Origin: Mesoflavibacter zeaxanthinifaciens DSM 18436
GTDB lineage: Bacteria; Bacteroidota; Bacteroidia; Flavobacteriales; Flavobacteriaceae
Reading direction: 5' to 3'
Assembly: GCF_000422365.1 (NCBI RefSeq)
Contig: NZ_AULQ01000006.1
Span: forward strand, 252,550 to 316,549
Length of the DNA: 64,000 nucleotides
Shown: positions 43,073-51,925 of the stretch, piece after piece
Position numbering within the stretch: position 1 is the first letter of the stretch
Layout of the letters: each line of letters opens with the position of its first letter
Notes under the pieces: model-generated
Told to the model about the DNA's origin: nothing
Database searches by the model: none
Seen by the model: only the letters and a program-made list of their open reading frames with translations
Position numbers and translations under genes: made by a program

Positions 43073-44374
43073 ATGGAAAACCTTCAAAAAGGAAGTAAAA
43101 AACTACTTAATGCTTGGGCATTTTATGATTGGGCAAATTCGGTTTATACTTTAACAATAGCTTCATCTATATTTCCAATATTTTATTCGGCATTATTTAT
43201 AAATCAAACCCACAAAGTTGTAAATGCTTTTGGATTTGAGTTTAAAAGCACTGCATTAATTACTTTTATTACAGCTTTTACTTTTTTGGTTGTTGCTTTT
43301 ACGTCTCCAATTTTATCTGGAATAGCAGATTATGTTGGTAATAAAAAAAACTTTCTTAAGTTTTTCTGCTATGTAGGTGGATTAGGCTGTATAGGATTAT
43401 ATTTTTTTAGTTTAGATCATATTTACATTAGTCTTCTGTTCTATTTTATGGGATTAATTGGTTATTGGGGAAGTTTGGTGTTTTATAATTCTTATTTACC
43501 AGACATTGCTTTTCCTGAACAACAAGATAGCATAAGTGCTAAAGGATTTAGTTTAGGTTATATAGGTAGTGTTATATTGTTAATAATCAATTTAATAATG
43601 GTTATGACTGCAGAAGATGGTCAAAAAATGGATATGATGCGCTATTCTTTTGTCATGGTTGGAATCTGGTGGATTGGTTTTAGTCAGTATAGCTTTTATT
43701 GGTTACCAAAAGGAACATCTAAAGGTCATAAAGTAACTAAAGAAGTTGTTTTAGACGGATTTAATGAGCTAAAAGTGGTCTGGAAAGCGCTACAAGAAAA
43801 TGTTTTACTAAAAAAATATTTGCAATCCTTTTTTGTGTTTAGTATGGCTGTGCAAACCATTATGTTGGTAGCTGTTTATTTTGGTGAAGAAGAAATAAAT
43901 TGGGGAAGTGATGATGCTAAAACTATGGGATTAATAGTTAGTATTTTAATAATACAGCTTATAGCTATTGTTGGCGCTGTATTAACATCTAAAGCATCAT
44001 CTAAATTCGGTAATATAAAAACATTAATTGCTATTAATTTTATATGGATGAGTTTGTGTTTTTATGCTTATTTTATGGAAACACCAGTACAATTTTACAT
44101 TGCAGCGAGTTGTGTAGGATTTGTTATGGGTGGTATACAAAGTTTAGCTAGGTCTACATACTCTAAGTTTTTACCAGAAACAAAAGATACAACGTCCTAT
44201 TTTAGCTTTTTTGACGTTGCAGAAAAAATAGGTATCGTTATAGGAATGATTATTTATGGGACAATAGATCAGATTACAGGAAGTATGCGTAATTCAATTT
44301 TATTCTTATTTATATTCTTTTTAATAGGTATTATATTACTTTTTAGGGTGTTAAAACAACAAAAACTAGAATAA
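43073..44374 (+). CDS. MFS transporter, UMF1/Atg22-like
   Basis: The 433-residue protein has about 12 membrane segments and belongs to the UMF1 (Atg22-like) major-facilitator group. It begins AWAFYDWANSVYTLTI, a motif of this group, and has a DVAEKIGIVIGMIIYG segment near the C terminus. In yeast Atg22 exports amino acids from the vacuole; the bacterial substrate is unknown. It is followed after 37 bases by a lipoprotein gene on the same strand that may be cotranscribed. Confidence 0.85.
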   Translation: MENLQKGSKKLLNAWAFYDWANSVYTLTIASSIFPIFYSALFINQTHKVVNAFGFEFKSTALITFITAFTFLVVAFTSPILSGIADYVGNKKNFLKFFCYVGGLGCIGLYFFSLDHIYISLLFYFMGLIGYWGSLVFYNSYLPDIAFPEQQDSISAKGFSLGYIGSVILLIINLIMVMTAEDGQKMDMMRYSFVMVGIWWIGFSQYSFYWLPKGTSKGHKVTKEVVLDGFNELKVVWKALQENVLLKKYLQSFFVFSMAVQTIMLVAVYFGEEEINWGSDDAKTMGLIVSILIIQLIAIVGAVLTSKASSKFGNIKTLIAINFIWMSLCFYAYFMETPVQFYIAASCVGFVMGGIQSLARSTYSKFLPETKDTTSYFSFFDVAEKIGIVIGMIIYGTIDQITGSMRNSILFLFIFFLIGIILLFRVLKQQKLE

Positions 44375-44411
44375 TTTTTTATGTTTGTATAACAATCAAC
44401 TAATTTTTATA

Positions 44412-45017
44412 ATGAAAAAATCACTTTTACCTTTCCTGTCACTATTTATTTTATTGTCTGCTTTTACTTGTGAAAATGAATCTTTGGATTATGACCAAGA
44501 GTCTATTGATAGTATAAATAATAGTAATAACAGTTCTAATAATACAGATTTAGTAGGAACTTGGGATCTTGTTAGTTTTGATGTAGATATGCTAAATTCT
44601 GCTACTCTTCCTTCCGGAGATATGATAACAGAAATATTAGTAAGTTCTACTTCAACAGATTATCAGGTTACTTTTACTGAAACTGAATTTACTACAACAG
44701 GTAGTTATAGTTATGATACATTTATTGAGGCTGGAGGAATTTCTCAACAAGATAATCTAACATTAACAGATGTTACAGGATCAGGATCTTACACAACAGA
44801 CGGTAATGAGATTACTACGGAAGGTGCATTTTTTGATTTTTCATTTGAAGGTGTAGATCAATCTGCTTTTGAGGACAATCAAACTAGTAACTATAGTATT
44901 AGCGCAGATGGGCAAACGCTAACATTTTCTCAAAATCAAACAACATTACAATCTGCTAACGGATTTGAAACAGAAATAGATATTGTAGCAGAATCTATTT
45001 GGCAAAAAATAAATTAG
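44412..45017 (+). CDS. Lipoprotein with lipocalin-like fold
   Basis: The 201-residue protein has a lipobox LSAFTC and an acidic, Ser/Asn-rich linker (SNNSSNNT), then a domain starting LVGTWDLVSFDVDM, a hallmark of lipocalin-like Bacteroidota lipoproteins. Strands continue in a beta-barrel-like pattern to the end LTFSQ..IWQKIN. It likely sits on the outer membrane; ligand unknown. The ATG at 44412 is preferred because an earlier TTG would break the signal peptide. Confidence 0.7.
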   Translation: MKKSLLPFLSLFILLSAFTCENESLDYDQESIDSINNSNNSSNNTDLVGTWDLVSFDVDMLNSATLPSGDMITEILVSSTSTDYQVTFTETEFTTTGSYSYDTFIEAGGISQQDNLTLTDVTGSGSYTTDGNEITTEGAFFDFSFEGVDQSAFEDNQTSNYSISADGQTLTFSQNQTTLQSANGFETEIDIVAESIWQKIN

Positions 45018-45034
45018 TAATATATAAGAAGTAT

Positions 45035-45067
45035 AAAAAAGCCACTATTTAAATAGTGGCTTTTTTA
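45035..45067. terminator. Bidirectional terminator between the lipoprotein and GIN-domain genes
   Basis: A near-perfect 16-bp inverted repeat (45035-45050 with 45051-45066) with A6 and T6 at its ends, between convergent genes. Confidence 0.85.
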
Positions 45068-45086
45068 TTTATACTAACTATTGTTT

Positions 45087-45818
45087 TTAATTGCTAATAT
45101 CGCCTGAACCAGTTACTTTTTTTGACACTTTTTCTGGATTGCCTTTATATTCTATATCTCCAGATCCTGTTACTCTTGCTTCTATCTCTTTATTAGCAAC
45201 AACAACGATATCTCCAGATCCTGTTACTTTAGCTTCGGTGTAATTTGCGCTTAAATTTCCTCCATCAAAATCTCCAGATCCTGTTACAGACACTTCTAAT
45301 TTTTCTGTTTTTCCGGATAGGTTAATATCTCCAGAACCAGTTACAACTACTTCGGTGTCATTTGCATTGATATCTAATGTAATATCTCCAGAACCAGAAA
45401 GACGTGTTTCAAAATTACTTGATTTTATTGTAGTATTACAAGTAACATCTCCAGAACCAGATAGTGTTACTTTATTAATATCTGTAAAAGGTATAGTAAT
45501 TTTTATTCCTTTATTGCTAGTAGGCTTAAGGTTAATGTTGTTTTTTATTTTTATTATTAAGCTGTTTCCTTCAGATTCTGTAATGATATAATCTAATAAA
45601 TTGCTTTCTCCTTCTAGGGTTATTTTACCTTCTTTACCTTTAACTAATTCAAAATCCATCCAACCTGCTAATTTTACGTTGTCATAGCTAGATGTTGTTC
45701 TGGTAATGGTAGTAATATCTCCGTTACCTCTTACTTTTTTGTTTCCCCATTGAGCACATGCAGTGTTAATACTAACTAGTGCTATTGCTAATATTAATGT
45801 GATTTTTAAAGATTTCAT
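45087..45818 (-). CDS. Head GIN domain (DUF2807) repeat protein
   Basis: The 243-residue exported protein (signal peptide ending CAQ) contains a DUF2807/head-GIN domain, a right-handed beta-helix. Seven copies of a (V/L)(T/S)GSGD(I/V/F) turn occur between about residues 113 and 242, each about 20 residues apart, for example VTGSGDINLSGK. At the DNA level a short repeated unit gives the same turn. The likely role is a surface or periplasmic beta-helix; ligand unknown. It is the last gene of the sigma-factor operon, 26 bases after the DYG-repeat gene. Confidence 0.85.
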   Translation of the reverse strand: MKSLKITLILAIALVSINTACAQWGNKKVRGNGDITTITRTTSSYDNVKLAGWMDFELVKGKEGKITLEGESNLLDYIITESEGNSLIIKIKNNINLKPTSNKGIKITIPFTDINKVTLSGSGDVTCNTTIKSSNFETRLSGSGDITLDINANDTEVVVTGSGDINLSGKTEKLEVSVTGSGDFDGGNLSANYTEAKVTGSGDIVVVANKEIEARVTGSGDIEYKGNPEKVSKKVTGSGDISN

Positions 45819-45844
45819 TGTATATGGTTTTATGATTAATGTTA

Positions 45845-46930
45845 TTATTTATTATCGAAAGATACGCTTCCGTAGTCTGATTTTATAGTAATTAAATTAC
45901 CAGAATTTTTAGTGTTTTTATAGCCTTTATAGTATTTGCTAGTAGAGCGTTCGTTTTTCATATTAAATTCAAAATCATTATCGCCATTTAAACCTCCGTA
46001 ATCTAAGTCAATTTCAAAATCAAAATTGTAATCGTTATCTATACCAATTTTAATACCTACGTAATCTGAATCTATAAATACATTCCCTGCATTTTTAGTC
46101 ATTTTACCAATTTTTATAGATCCGTAATCGGCTTTGATCTGTACGTTTTTGTAGACGTCTCCTAAAACAACGGTTAAATAGTCGCCGTTTCCTGAAAAGT
46201 TATTGATGTTATTAACACGTAAACTTCCGTAATCACAGTTGTAAGTTACGTTTTCTGCAATTTCGACAACAGAATTTGTGTAATCTGCAACAATGTCTAA
46301 GTTTTTAGCTTTAGCAACGGTAAACCCGCTATAATCTGCGTTTATTTTTCCGCTTTCGATATATTCGAAATAAGAATTGTTTGTATAGTCAAAAGAGATA
46401 TTATTATTGTCTGCTAAAAGCTCTTTTGTGGTAATTTTACCGTAATCACAATTTATATTGGCGTGACCTTGTAATGTACCAAGAAGGATGCTTCCGTAGT
46501 CATTATTTAAATCGACATTGTTAGTAATAGGTAGTTTTACTAGGTAGTTAATTTGAATGTTAACATTGTTGCTGTTGCCCCAATTCCACCAAGATTTGCT
46601 TTTAGATTTACCAATTTGTGTTTCTGCAGAGACGTAGTTTGAAGTCGCAGAAAAATTTACATCAATATCATCTAATTTATCTTGTACTTTGTCCTCGTCA
46701 TTACCGTTAGTAGTGATGGTGATTTCAAAAACAATTCGGTTTTCGTTCCAAGTAACAACATCAAGGTTGCCATAACGATTATCTATTTTTAACGTAGCGT
46801 CTTTAGAAACGTTATATTCTTTTTTTATAGTTTTTTTCTTGGTGTGTTTACCTCTCCAATCATTATCATTATTAGCAAAAATAGCTGCAGGTAAGAGTAG
46901 CAGTAATGTTAGTTTATATAGTAGTTTCAT
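45845..46930 (-). CDS. DYG-repeat adhesin-like protein (DUF4097 type)
   Basis: The 361-residue exported protein has a signal peptide (about 20 residues ending IFA) and then a beta-helix of rungs each marked by an Asp-Tyr dipeptide, often DYG(S/K): NNDYGSILLG, NCDYGKITTK, NADYSGFTVAK, VADYTNSVVEIA, NCDYGSLRVNN, KADYGSIKIGK, DSDYVGIKIG and KSDYGSVSFD. This spacing fits a DUF4097-type right-handed beta-helix. The ATG at 46930 gives the signal peptide; an earlier start lies inside the upstream gene. It overlaps the end of the anti-sigma-like gene by 17 bases. Confidence 0.8.
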   Translation of the reverse strand: MKLLYKLTLLLLLPAAIFANNDNDWRGKHTKKKTIKKEYNVSKDATLKIDNRYGNLDVVTWNENRIVFEITITTNGNDEDKVQDKLDDIDVNFSATSNYVSAETQIGKSKSKSWWNWGNSNNVNIQINYLVKLPITNNVDLNNDYGSILLGTLQGHANINCDYGKITTKELLADNNNISFDYTNNSYFEYIESGKINADYSGFTVAKAKNLDIVADYTNSVVEIAENVTYNCDYGSLRVNNINNFSGNGDYLTVVLGDVYKNVQIKADYGSIKIGKMTKNAGNVFIDSDYVGIKIGIDNDYNFDFEIDLDYGGLNGDNDFEFNMKNERSTSKYYKGYKNTKNSGNLITIKSDYGSVSFDNK

Positions 46931-47471
46931 AGTTATTTTGTTTAAGTTCTTTTTGGTCTTCAATATATTGTAATGTTGTTTTTAAAATGTCTATTCTGTT
47001 TTGAAAGTTGGTGATCATAGCATAGATAACTAATTGATCTTCGCCACTTTCTTGTAAGCTAATTTTAAGGTTGTCGTATTCTTTTTCTAGTTCGTTTAGA
47101 CGTTTTAAGGCGTCGTTAATAATAGTTTTAGTTTCTTGTGTTTGTTCTGCTTTTAGTTTGTTAACTTCAAAAGCAATAGCATTGGTAAAAAACTGTTGTG
47201 TTTCTGCCATTTCTGGTGATACGCTAGCTAAATCTTTAGGTTGTTCTTTAGCTTGCACACCAAAACTTATAGAAATAATTAGTGCAATAGAAGCTGCTAC
47301 AGCTAATAAAGGTTTCCAGTACGATTTAGAGTCTTTTTGCACAATAGTTTTGGTGTTTTCTAATGCATTTAATTTTTCTAAAAAACGTGCTTCATGACCG
47401 TTATTTGGTGTCTCTACATCAAATTGTCCTTCTAAGTTTTTAAATAAATATTCTAAATTATCTTTACTCAT
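46914..47471 (-). CDS. Probable anti-sigma factor (single-pass membrane protein)
   Basis: The 185-residue protein has a cytoplasmic N-terminal part (about 70 residues), one membrane helix ([17 protein letters not shown], residues about 73-90) and a helical, coiled-coil-rich outer part. No canonical zinc-binding anti-sigma motif (HxxxCxxC) is seen. Its place directly after an ECF sigma factor gene (5-base gap) and its topology make a membrane anti-sigma role likely. It is coupled by overlap to the DYG-repeat gene downstream, so the regulated output may be that protein itself. Confidence 0.65.
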   Translation of the reverse strand: MSKDNLEYLFKNLEGQFDVETPNNGHEARFLEKLNALENTKTIVQKDSKSYWKPLLAVAASIALIISISFGVQAKEQPKDLASVSPEMAETQQFFTNAIAFEVNKLKAEQTQETKTIINDALKRLNELEKEYDNLKISLQESGEDQLVIYAMITNFQNRIDILKTTLQYIEDQKELKQNNYETTI

Positions 47472-47476
47472 AACAA

Positions 47477-48031
47477 TTAATTTAATTGTTCTAATTTTTT
47501 TCTTAAACTGTCTTTAGCTCTAGATATCATAGTTCTGCAATTAGCGTAACTAATATTCATTACGTCTCCAATTTCTTCATAATCGTAACCTTCAATTAAA
47601 TTAAGGGTTAAGACTACTTTGTAATTGGATTTTAAAAGATTTAAAGCTTCTAATACTTGTTGCACTTTTATGTTTGTTATTTCAACAGGTGTATCAATAC
47701 CTTGATGGTCTTCAACTTTATAAAGCACATCATCTAAAGCGACATCGTGTTGCTTATTATTTTTATTATAAGCTTGTATGCTGTTATTAATTACAATACG
47801 CTTTAACCAGCCACCAAAGGTCTTTTTATCTTTTAAACTATCTAATTTTGAAAATGCCGTGATAAATGATTCTTGCATAATATCTTCAGCTTCAAAACTG
47901 TCATTTACAATTCTGTACGACGTGTTATACAATCCTTTGTAATACCTGTTGTAAAGCTCTATTTGGGCTTTTGGGTTACCAGATACACAAAGCATAACAA
48001 GTTGTTCAGTATTTTGATTAGTTAGTGTCAA
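47477..48031 (-). CDS. ECF-type RNA polymerase sigma factor, TTG start
   Basis: The 184-residue protein has sigma-70 region 2 (residues about 20-90, YNRYYKGLYNTSYRIVND..AEDIMQESFITAFSKL) and region 4 (about 120-180, LNLIEGYDYEEIGDVMNISYANCRTMISRAKDSLRKKL). The frame has a stop at 48044-48046 and no ATG before the conserved region, so a TTG at 48031 is the likely start; an ATG at codon 13 is the alternative. It heads a four-gene operon with an anti-sigma-like gene and two beta-helix genes, and may autoregulate them. Confidence 0.87.
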   Translation of the reverse strand: MTLTNQNTEQLVMLCVSGNPKAQIELYNRYYKGLYNTSYRIVNDSFEAEDIMQESFITAFSKLDSLKDKKTFGGWLKRIVINNSIQAYNKNNKQHDVALDDVLYKVEDHQGIDTPVEITNIKVQQVLEALNLLKSNYKVVLTLNLIEGYDYEEIGDVMNISYANCRTMISRAKDSLRKKLEQLN

Positions 48032-48148
48032 AAATGTGATGGTTTATTATAAAGAGTTAATTTAATAATCATTGTTACACTTTCTTTAAAAATTTTTCAA
48101 AATTCTTTTCAATTTTAAAGTTTCAACTTTTTAAAAGGAATAAAGAAG

Positions 48149-48163
48149 TGGCACGTTAATTGA
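48149..48163 (+). promoter_or_regulatory. Sigma-54-like promoter sequence upstream of lon
   Basis: TGGCACG-N4-TTGA matches the RpoN -24/-12 pattern (TGGCACG-N4-TTGC) except for A in place of C at the last base. The site lies 141 bases before the lon ATG in the divergent gap. Activity is not proven. Confidence 0.4.
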
Positions 48164-48303
48164 AATTTATATAATGTTATTGTATTCTAATTTAACATTA
48201 ATAGCTAGTATATCAATGTTTTATAGGATTTGAATAATTCAATTTAAAACTATAAAAGTCGAAACCATTACTTTTTAATGACATTTTGACTTAAAACATA
48301 CTT

Positions 48304-50751
48304 ATGAAGAAATCTAATTTTATATCACTTGACAGTTTGTCATTACAAGATTTTGATGAAAACTCAGAATTAATTCCATTAATGACTCCTGAAGACGAAG
48401 AAAAAATTAATAAAGAAGAATTACCAGAAAGTTTACCAATACTTTCTTTGCGTAATACAGTACTTTTTCCAGGTGTAGTTATCCCAATTACAGCAGGAAG
48501 AGACAAGTCTATCAAACTTATAAACGACGCTAATAAAGGCGGAAAAGTAATAGGTGTAGTTGCACAAAAAGACGAAGATGTAGAAGATCCAAAAGTTACC
48601 GATATCCATCAAACAGGTACTGTAGCTCGTATTTTAAAAGTGCTTAAAATGCCTGACGGAAACACAACCGTGATTATTCAAGGTAAAAAGCGTTTTGCGA
48701 TAGATCAAGTCTTAACAGAAGATCCTTATATTAAAGCAACGGTTAAAGAAGTAGCACAAGCTACACCAGCTGTTAAAAATGAAGAATTTAATGCAATTAT
48801 TGAAAGCATTAAGGATTTAGCAGTTCAAATTATAAAGGATAGTCCAAATATTCCTACTGAAGCGACTTTTGCTATAAAAAATATAGAAAGCGAATCGTTT
48901 TTAATCAATTTTGTGTCTTCAAATATGAATTTATCTGTTGAAGAAAAGCAGAAACTATTAGAGATAAACGATTTAAAAGATCGCGCTTTAGAGACGTTAC
49001 GTTATATGAATATCGAGCTTCAAAAACTAGAGTTAAAAAACGATATTCAATCAAAAGTACAAAGCGATTTAAATCAGCAACAGCGTGAGTATTTCTTAAA
49101 TCAGCAATTAAAAACCATTCAAGAAGAACTTGGTGGCGGAAATGCTGAAGAAATAGAAGAAATGAAAACTCGTGCCAAATCTAAAAACTGGGACGAGAAA
49201 GTAGCAAAGCATTTTGAAAAAGAATTATCAAAAATGCAACGCATGAATCCACAAGTTGCCGAGTATTCTATTCAACGTAACTACTTAGATTTATTTTTAG
49301 ATTTACCGTGGAACGAGTTTAGTAAAGATAAATTCGATTTAAAACGCGCACAAAAAATATTAGATCGTGACCATTATGGCTTAGACGATGTTAAAAAACG
49401 TATTATTGAGCATCTAGCAGTTTTAAAATTGCGAAATGACATGAAGTCGCCAATCATCTGCCTTTACGGTCCTCCAGGAGTTGGTAAAACATCTTTAGGA
49501 AAATCTATCGCAGAAGCATTGGGTAGAGAATACGTGCGTATGAGTTTAGGAGGATTACGTGACGAGGCAGAAATCAGAGGTCACCGTAAAACATACATTG
49601 GTGCAATGCCAGGTCGTATTATTCAAAGTCTTAAAAAAGCAGGAACATCAAATCCAGTTTTTGTTTTAGACGAAATTGATAAACTATCAAATTCGCATCA
49701 AGGCGATCCATCTTCAGCATTGTTAGAAGTTTTGGATCCAGAACAAAATAGCGAGTTTCATGATAACTTTTTAGAAATGGGTTACGACCTTTCAAAAGTA
49801 ATGTTTATTGCAACTTCAAATAGTTTAAATACCATTCAACCAGCGTTGAGAGACCGTATGGAAATCATTAATGTTACAGGATATACTATTGAAGAAAAAG
49901 TTGAAATAGCAAAACGTCACTTACTACCTAAACAGTTGAAAGAACACGGTTTAACTGATAAAGATTTAAAAATTGGTAAGCCGCAATTAGAAAAAATTGT
50001 TGAAGGTTACACACGCGAATCTGGTGTACGTGGTCTAGAAAAACAAATAGCAAAAATGGTGCGTCACGCAGCAAAAAATATTGCTATGGAAGAAGAGTAT
50101 AATATTAAAGTTACAAACGAAGATGTTATAGATGTACTAGGCGGACCAAAATTAGAGCGTGATAAATATGAAAACAACAACGTTGCTGGTGTAGTTACAG
50201 GATTAGCGTGGACACGAGTTGGTGGTGATATACTATTTATAGAATCTATCTTATCTAAAGGAAAAGGAGCAATGACAATTACTGGTAACCTTGGTAAAGT
50301 CATGAAAGAATCGGCAACAATTGCTATGGAATATATTAAAGCAAATGCTGAAACTTTAGGAATAAGTACGGATGTATTCAATAATTATAATGTTCATATT
50401 CATGTTCCTGAAGGAGCAACTCCAAAAGACGGACCAAGCGCAGGTGTTACGATGTTAACATCTTTAGTGTCTTTATTTACTCAAAAGAAAGTAAAAAAGA
50501 GCATTGCAATGACGGGAGAAATTACTCTTCGTGGGAAAGTGTTACCAGTTGGAGGTATTAAAGAAAAAATCTTAGCAGCAAAACGTGCTAGAATTAAAGA
50601 GATTTTATTATGCGAAGATAACAGACGAGATATAGAAGAAATTAAACCTGAATATCTAAAAGGACTCACATTTCATTACGTAACAGACATGAAAGACGTA
50701 ATAGACATTGCAATAACAAATCAAAAAGTTAAAAACGCAAAATCATTATAA
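48304..50751 (+). CDS. lon: ATP-dependent endopeptidase La (Lon)
   Basis: The 815-residue cytosolic protease degrades misfolded and regulatory proteins. Visible in order: an N-terminal substrate-binding domain (about 40-230, [18 protein letters not shown]), the AAA+ domain with Walker [10 protein letters not shown] near residue 397 and Walker [10 protein letters not shown], and the protease domain with catalytic Ser in [10 protein letters not shown] near 702 and a Lys about 43 residues later in [17 protein letters not shown]. Length is standard. A sigma-54-like site lies upstream; a clear terminator follows. Confidence 0.96.
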   Translation: MKKSNFISLDSLSLQDFDENSELIPLMTPEDEEKINKEELPESLPILSLRNTVLFPGVVIPITAGRDKSIKLINDANKGGKVIGVVAQKDEDVEDPKVTDIHQTGTVARILKVLKMPDGNTTVIIQGKKRFAIDQVLTEDPYIKATVKEVAQATPAVKNEEFNAIIESIKDLAVQIIKDSPNIPTEATFAIKNIESESFLINFVSSNMNLSVEEKQKLLEINDLKDRALETLRYMNIELQKLELKNDIQSKVQSDLNQQQREYFLNQQLKTIQEELGGGNAEEIEEMKTRAKSKNWDEKVAKHFEKELSKMQRMNPQVAEYSIQRNYLDLFLDLPWNEFSKDKFDLKRAQKILDRDHYGLDDVKKRIIEHLAVLKLRNDMKSPIICLYGPPGVGKTSLGKSIAEALGREYVRMSLGGLRDEAEIRGHRKTYIGAMPGRIIQSLKKAGTSNPVFVLDEIDKLSNSHQGDPSSALLEVLDPEQNSEFHDNFLEMGYDLSKVMFIATSNSLNTIQPALRDRMEIINVTGYTIEEKVEIAKRHLLPKQLKEHGLTDKDLKIGKPQLEKIVEGYTRESGVRGLEKQIAKMVRHAAKNIAMEEEYNIKVTNEDVIDVLGGPKLERDKYENNNVAGVVTGLAWTRVGGDILFIESILSKGKGAMTITGNLGKVMKESATIAMEYIKANAETLGISTDVFNNYNVHIHVPEGATPKDGPSAGVTMLTSLVSLFTQKKVKKSIAMTGEITLRGKVLPVGGIKEKILAAKRARIKEILLCEDNRRDIEEIKPEYLKGLTFHYVTDMKDVIDIAITNQKVKNAKSL

Positions 50752-50762
50752 TTTCAAATTTT

Positions 50763-50793
50763 AAAAAAGCTACCATAAACAGGTAGCTTTTTT
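50763..50793 (+). terminator. Terminator after lon
   Basis: Stem AGCTACC/GGTAGCT (50768-50774 with 50782-50788) with A5 before and T7 after. Confidence 0.85.
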
Positions 50794-50888
50794 TATTGTT
50801 GTAATATTTAAAATACTAATAGATATTTTTAAATAAAATTAAGCTAAAAAATAAATCATCTATAACTACGTTTTAAAAGAGATTTATT

Positions 50889-50895
50889 TACTTTG
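50889..50895 (+). promoter_or_regulatory. Near-consensus -7 element just before porQ
   Basis: TACTTTG (a one-base-shortened TAnnTTTG) ends 7 bases before the porQ ATG, which would give an almost leaderless transcript. Confidence 0.45.
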
Positions 50896-50902
50896 CAACC
50901 TT

Positions 50903-51922
50903 ATGTTTAAAAAAGTTGTCCTGTTTACTGCTTGCCTTTTTAGCACGTATTGCTTTTCGCAATTAGGTGGACAATCTACTTACCAATTTTTAAATTTAAT
51001 TGCATCACCACGTCAAGCTGCTCTTGGAGGTAAAGTGTTAACTAATGTAGATTACGATGTAACACAAGCACTTTATAATCCGTCTACTATTAATGTGAAT
51101 ATGGATAATCAATTTGCACTTAATTACAGTAGTTATTTAGGCGGTATTAATTATGGTACAGCAGCATACGCTTACACATGGGATAGGCGTACGCAAACTT
51201 TTCATGCAGGTGTAACATATATTAATTATGGAGATTTTGATGGTTATGATGAGCAAGGTAATCCTACAGGAACCTTTACAGGTAGCGAAGCCGCATTATC
51301 TTTAGGTTATGCTTTACAAATAGGGTATAGTGATTTTTATTTTGGCGGAAATTTAAAATTTATAACCTCTCGTTTAGAACAATATAATTCATTTGGTATA
51401 GCTACAGATTTAGGCTTACTTTATATAGATGAAGATTTAGAATTTCAAGCAACACTTGTTGTTAGAAATTTAGGAACACAAATTACAACCTATGCTGGTT
51501 TGCAAGAGTCTTTACCATTAGAAGTAAATATTGGCTTAAGTCAAACGTTAGAAAACATCCCGTTACGTTGGCATCTTACTTTTGAAAATCTTCAAGAGTG
51601 GCCAATCGGTGTTTCTAATCCAGCAAGAGCAACTACAGATTTAGAAGGTAATCAAACGCAAGAAAATGTAGGCTTTTTTAATAATGTGCTAAGACACACA
51701 ATTATTGGTGCAGAGTTATTTCCTGATAAAGGTTTTAATATTCGTTTAGGCTATAATTTTAGAAGAGCAGAAGAGCTTCGTGTTGTTGATCAGCGTAATT
51801 TTTCTGGTTTATCTGCTGGTTTTGCAGTAAAAATTAACAAGCTTCGTTTTAGTTATACACATGCTAAATATACTGCAGCTACAGATGCTAACTTTTTTGG
51901 TTTGCATATTGATTTGAAGTAG
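50903..51922 (+). CDS. porQ: Type IX secretion outer-membrane protein PorQ
   Basis: The 339-residue protein has a signal peptide and the PorQ/PorV-like barrel start GGQSTYQFLNLIASPRQAALGGK, followed by barrel strands ending RFSYTHAKYTAATDANFFGLHIDL. PorQ works with PorU, PorV and PorZ in the attachment complex that processes T9SS cargo. T9SS cargo genes lie at 1-1970 and 19435-21213. It is alone on its strand, tail to tail with the 4HB-protein gene (3-base gap). Confidence 0.87.
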   Translation: MFKKVVLFTACLFSTYCFSQLGGQSTYQFLNLIASPRQAALGGKVLTNVDYDVTQALYNPSTINVNMDNQFALNYSSYLGGINYGTAAYAYTWDRRTQTFHAGVTYINYGDFDGYDEQGNPTGTFTGSEAALSLGYALQIGYSDFYFGGNLKFITSRLEQYNSFGIATDLGLLYIDEDLEFQATLVVRNLGTQITTYAGLQESLPLEVNIGLSQTLENIPLRWHLTFENLQEWPIGVSNPARATTDLEGNQTQENVGFFNNVLRHTIIGAELFPDKGFNIRLGYNFRRAEELRVVDQRNFSGLSAGFAVKINKLRFSYTHAKYTAATDANFFGLHIDLK

Positions 51923-51925
51923 TGT

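Noticed and set aside
45096..45480. Short near-identical DNA repeats resembling a CRISPR or minisatellite
   Set aside because: They encode the TGSGD turns of the GIN-domain protein in frame and have variable intervals; there are no unique spacers of equal length.
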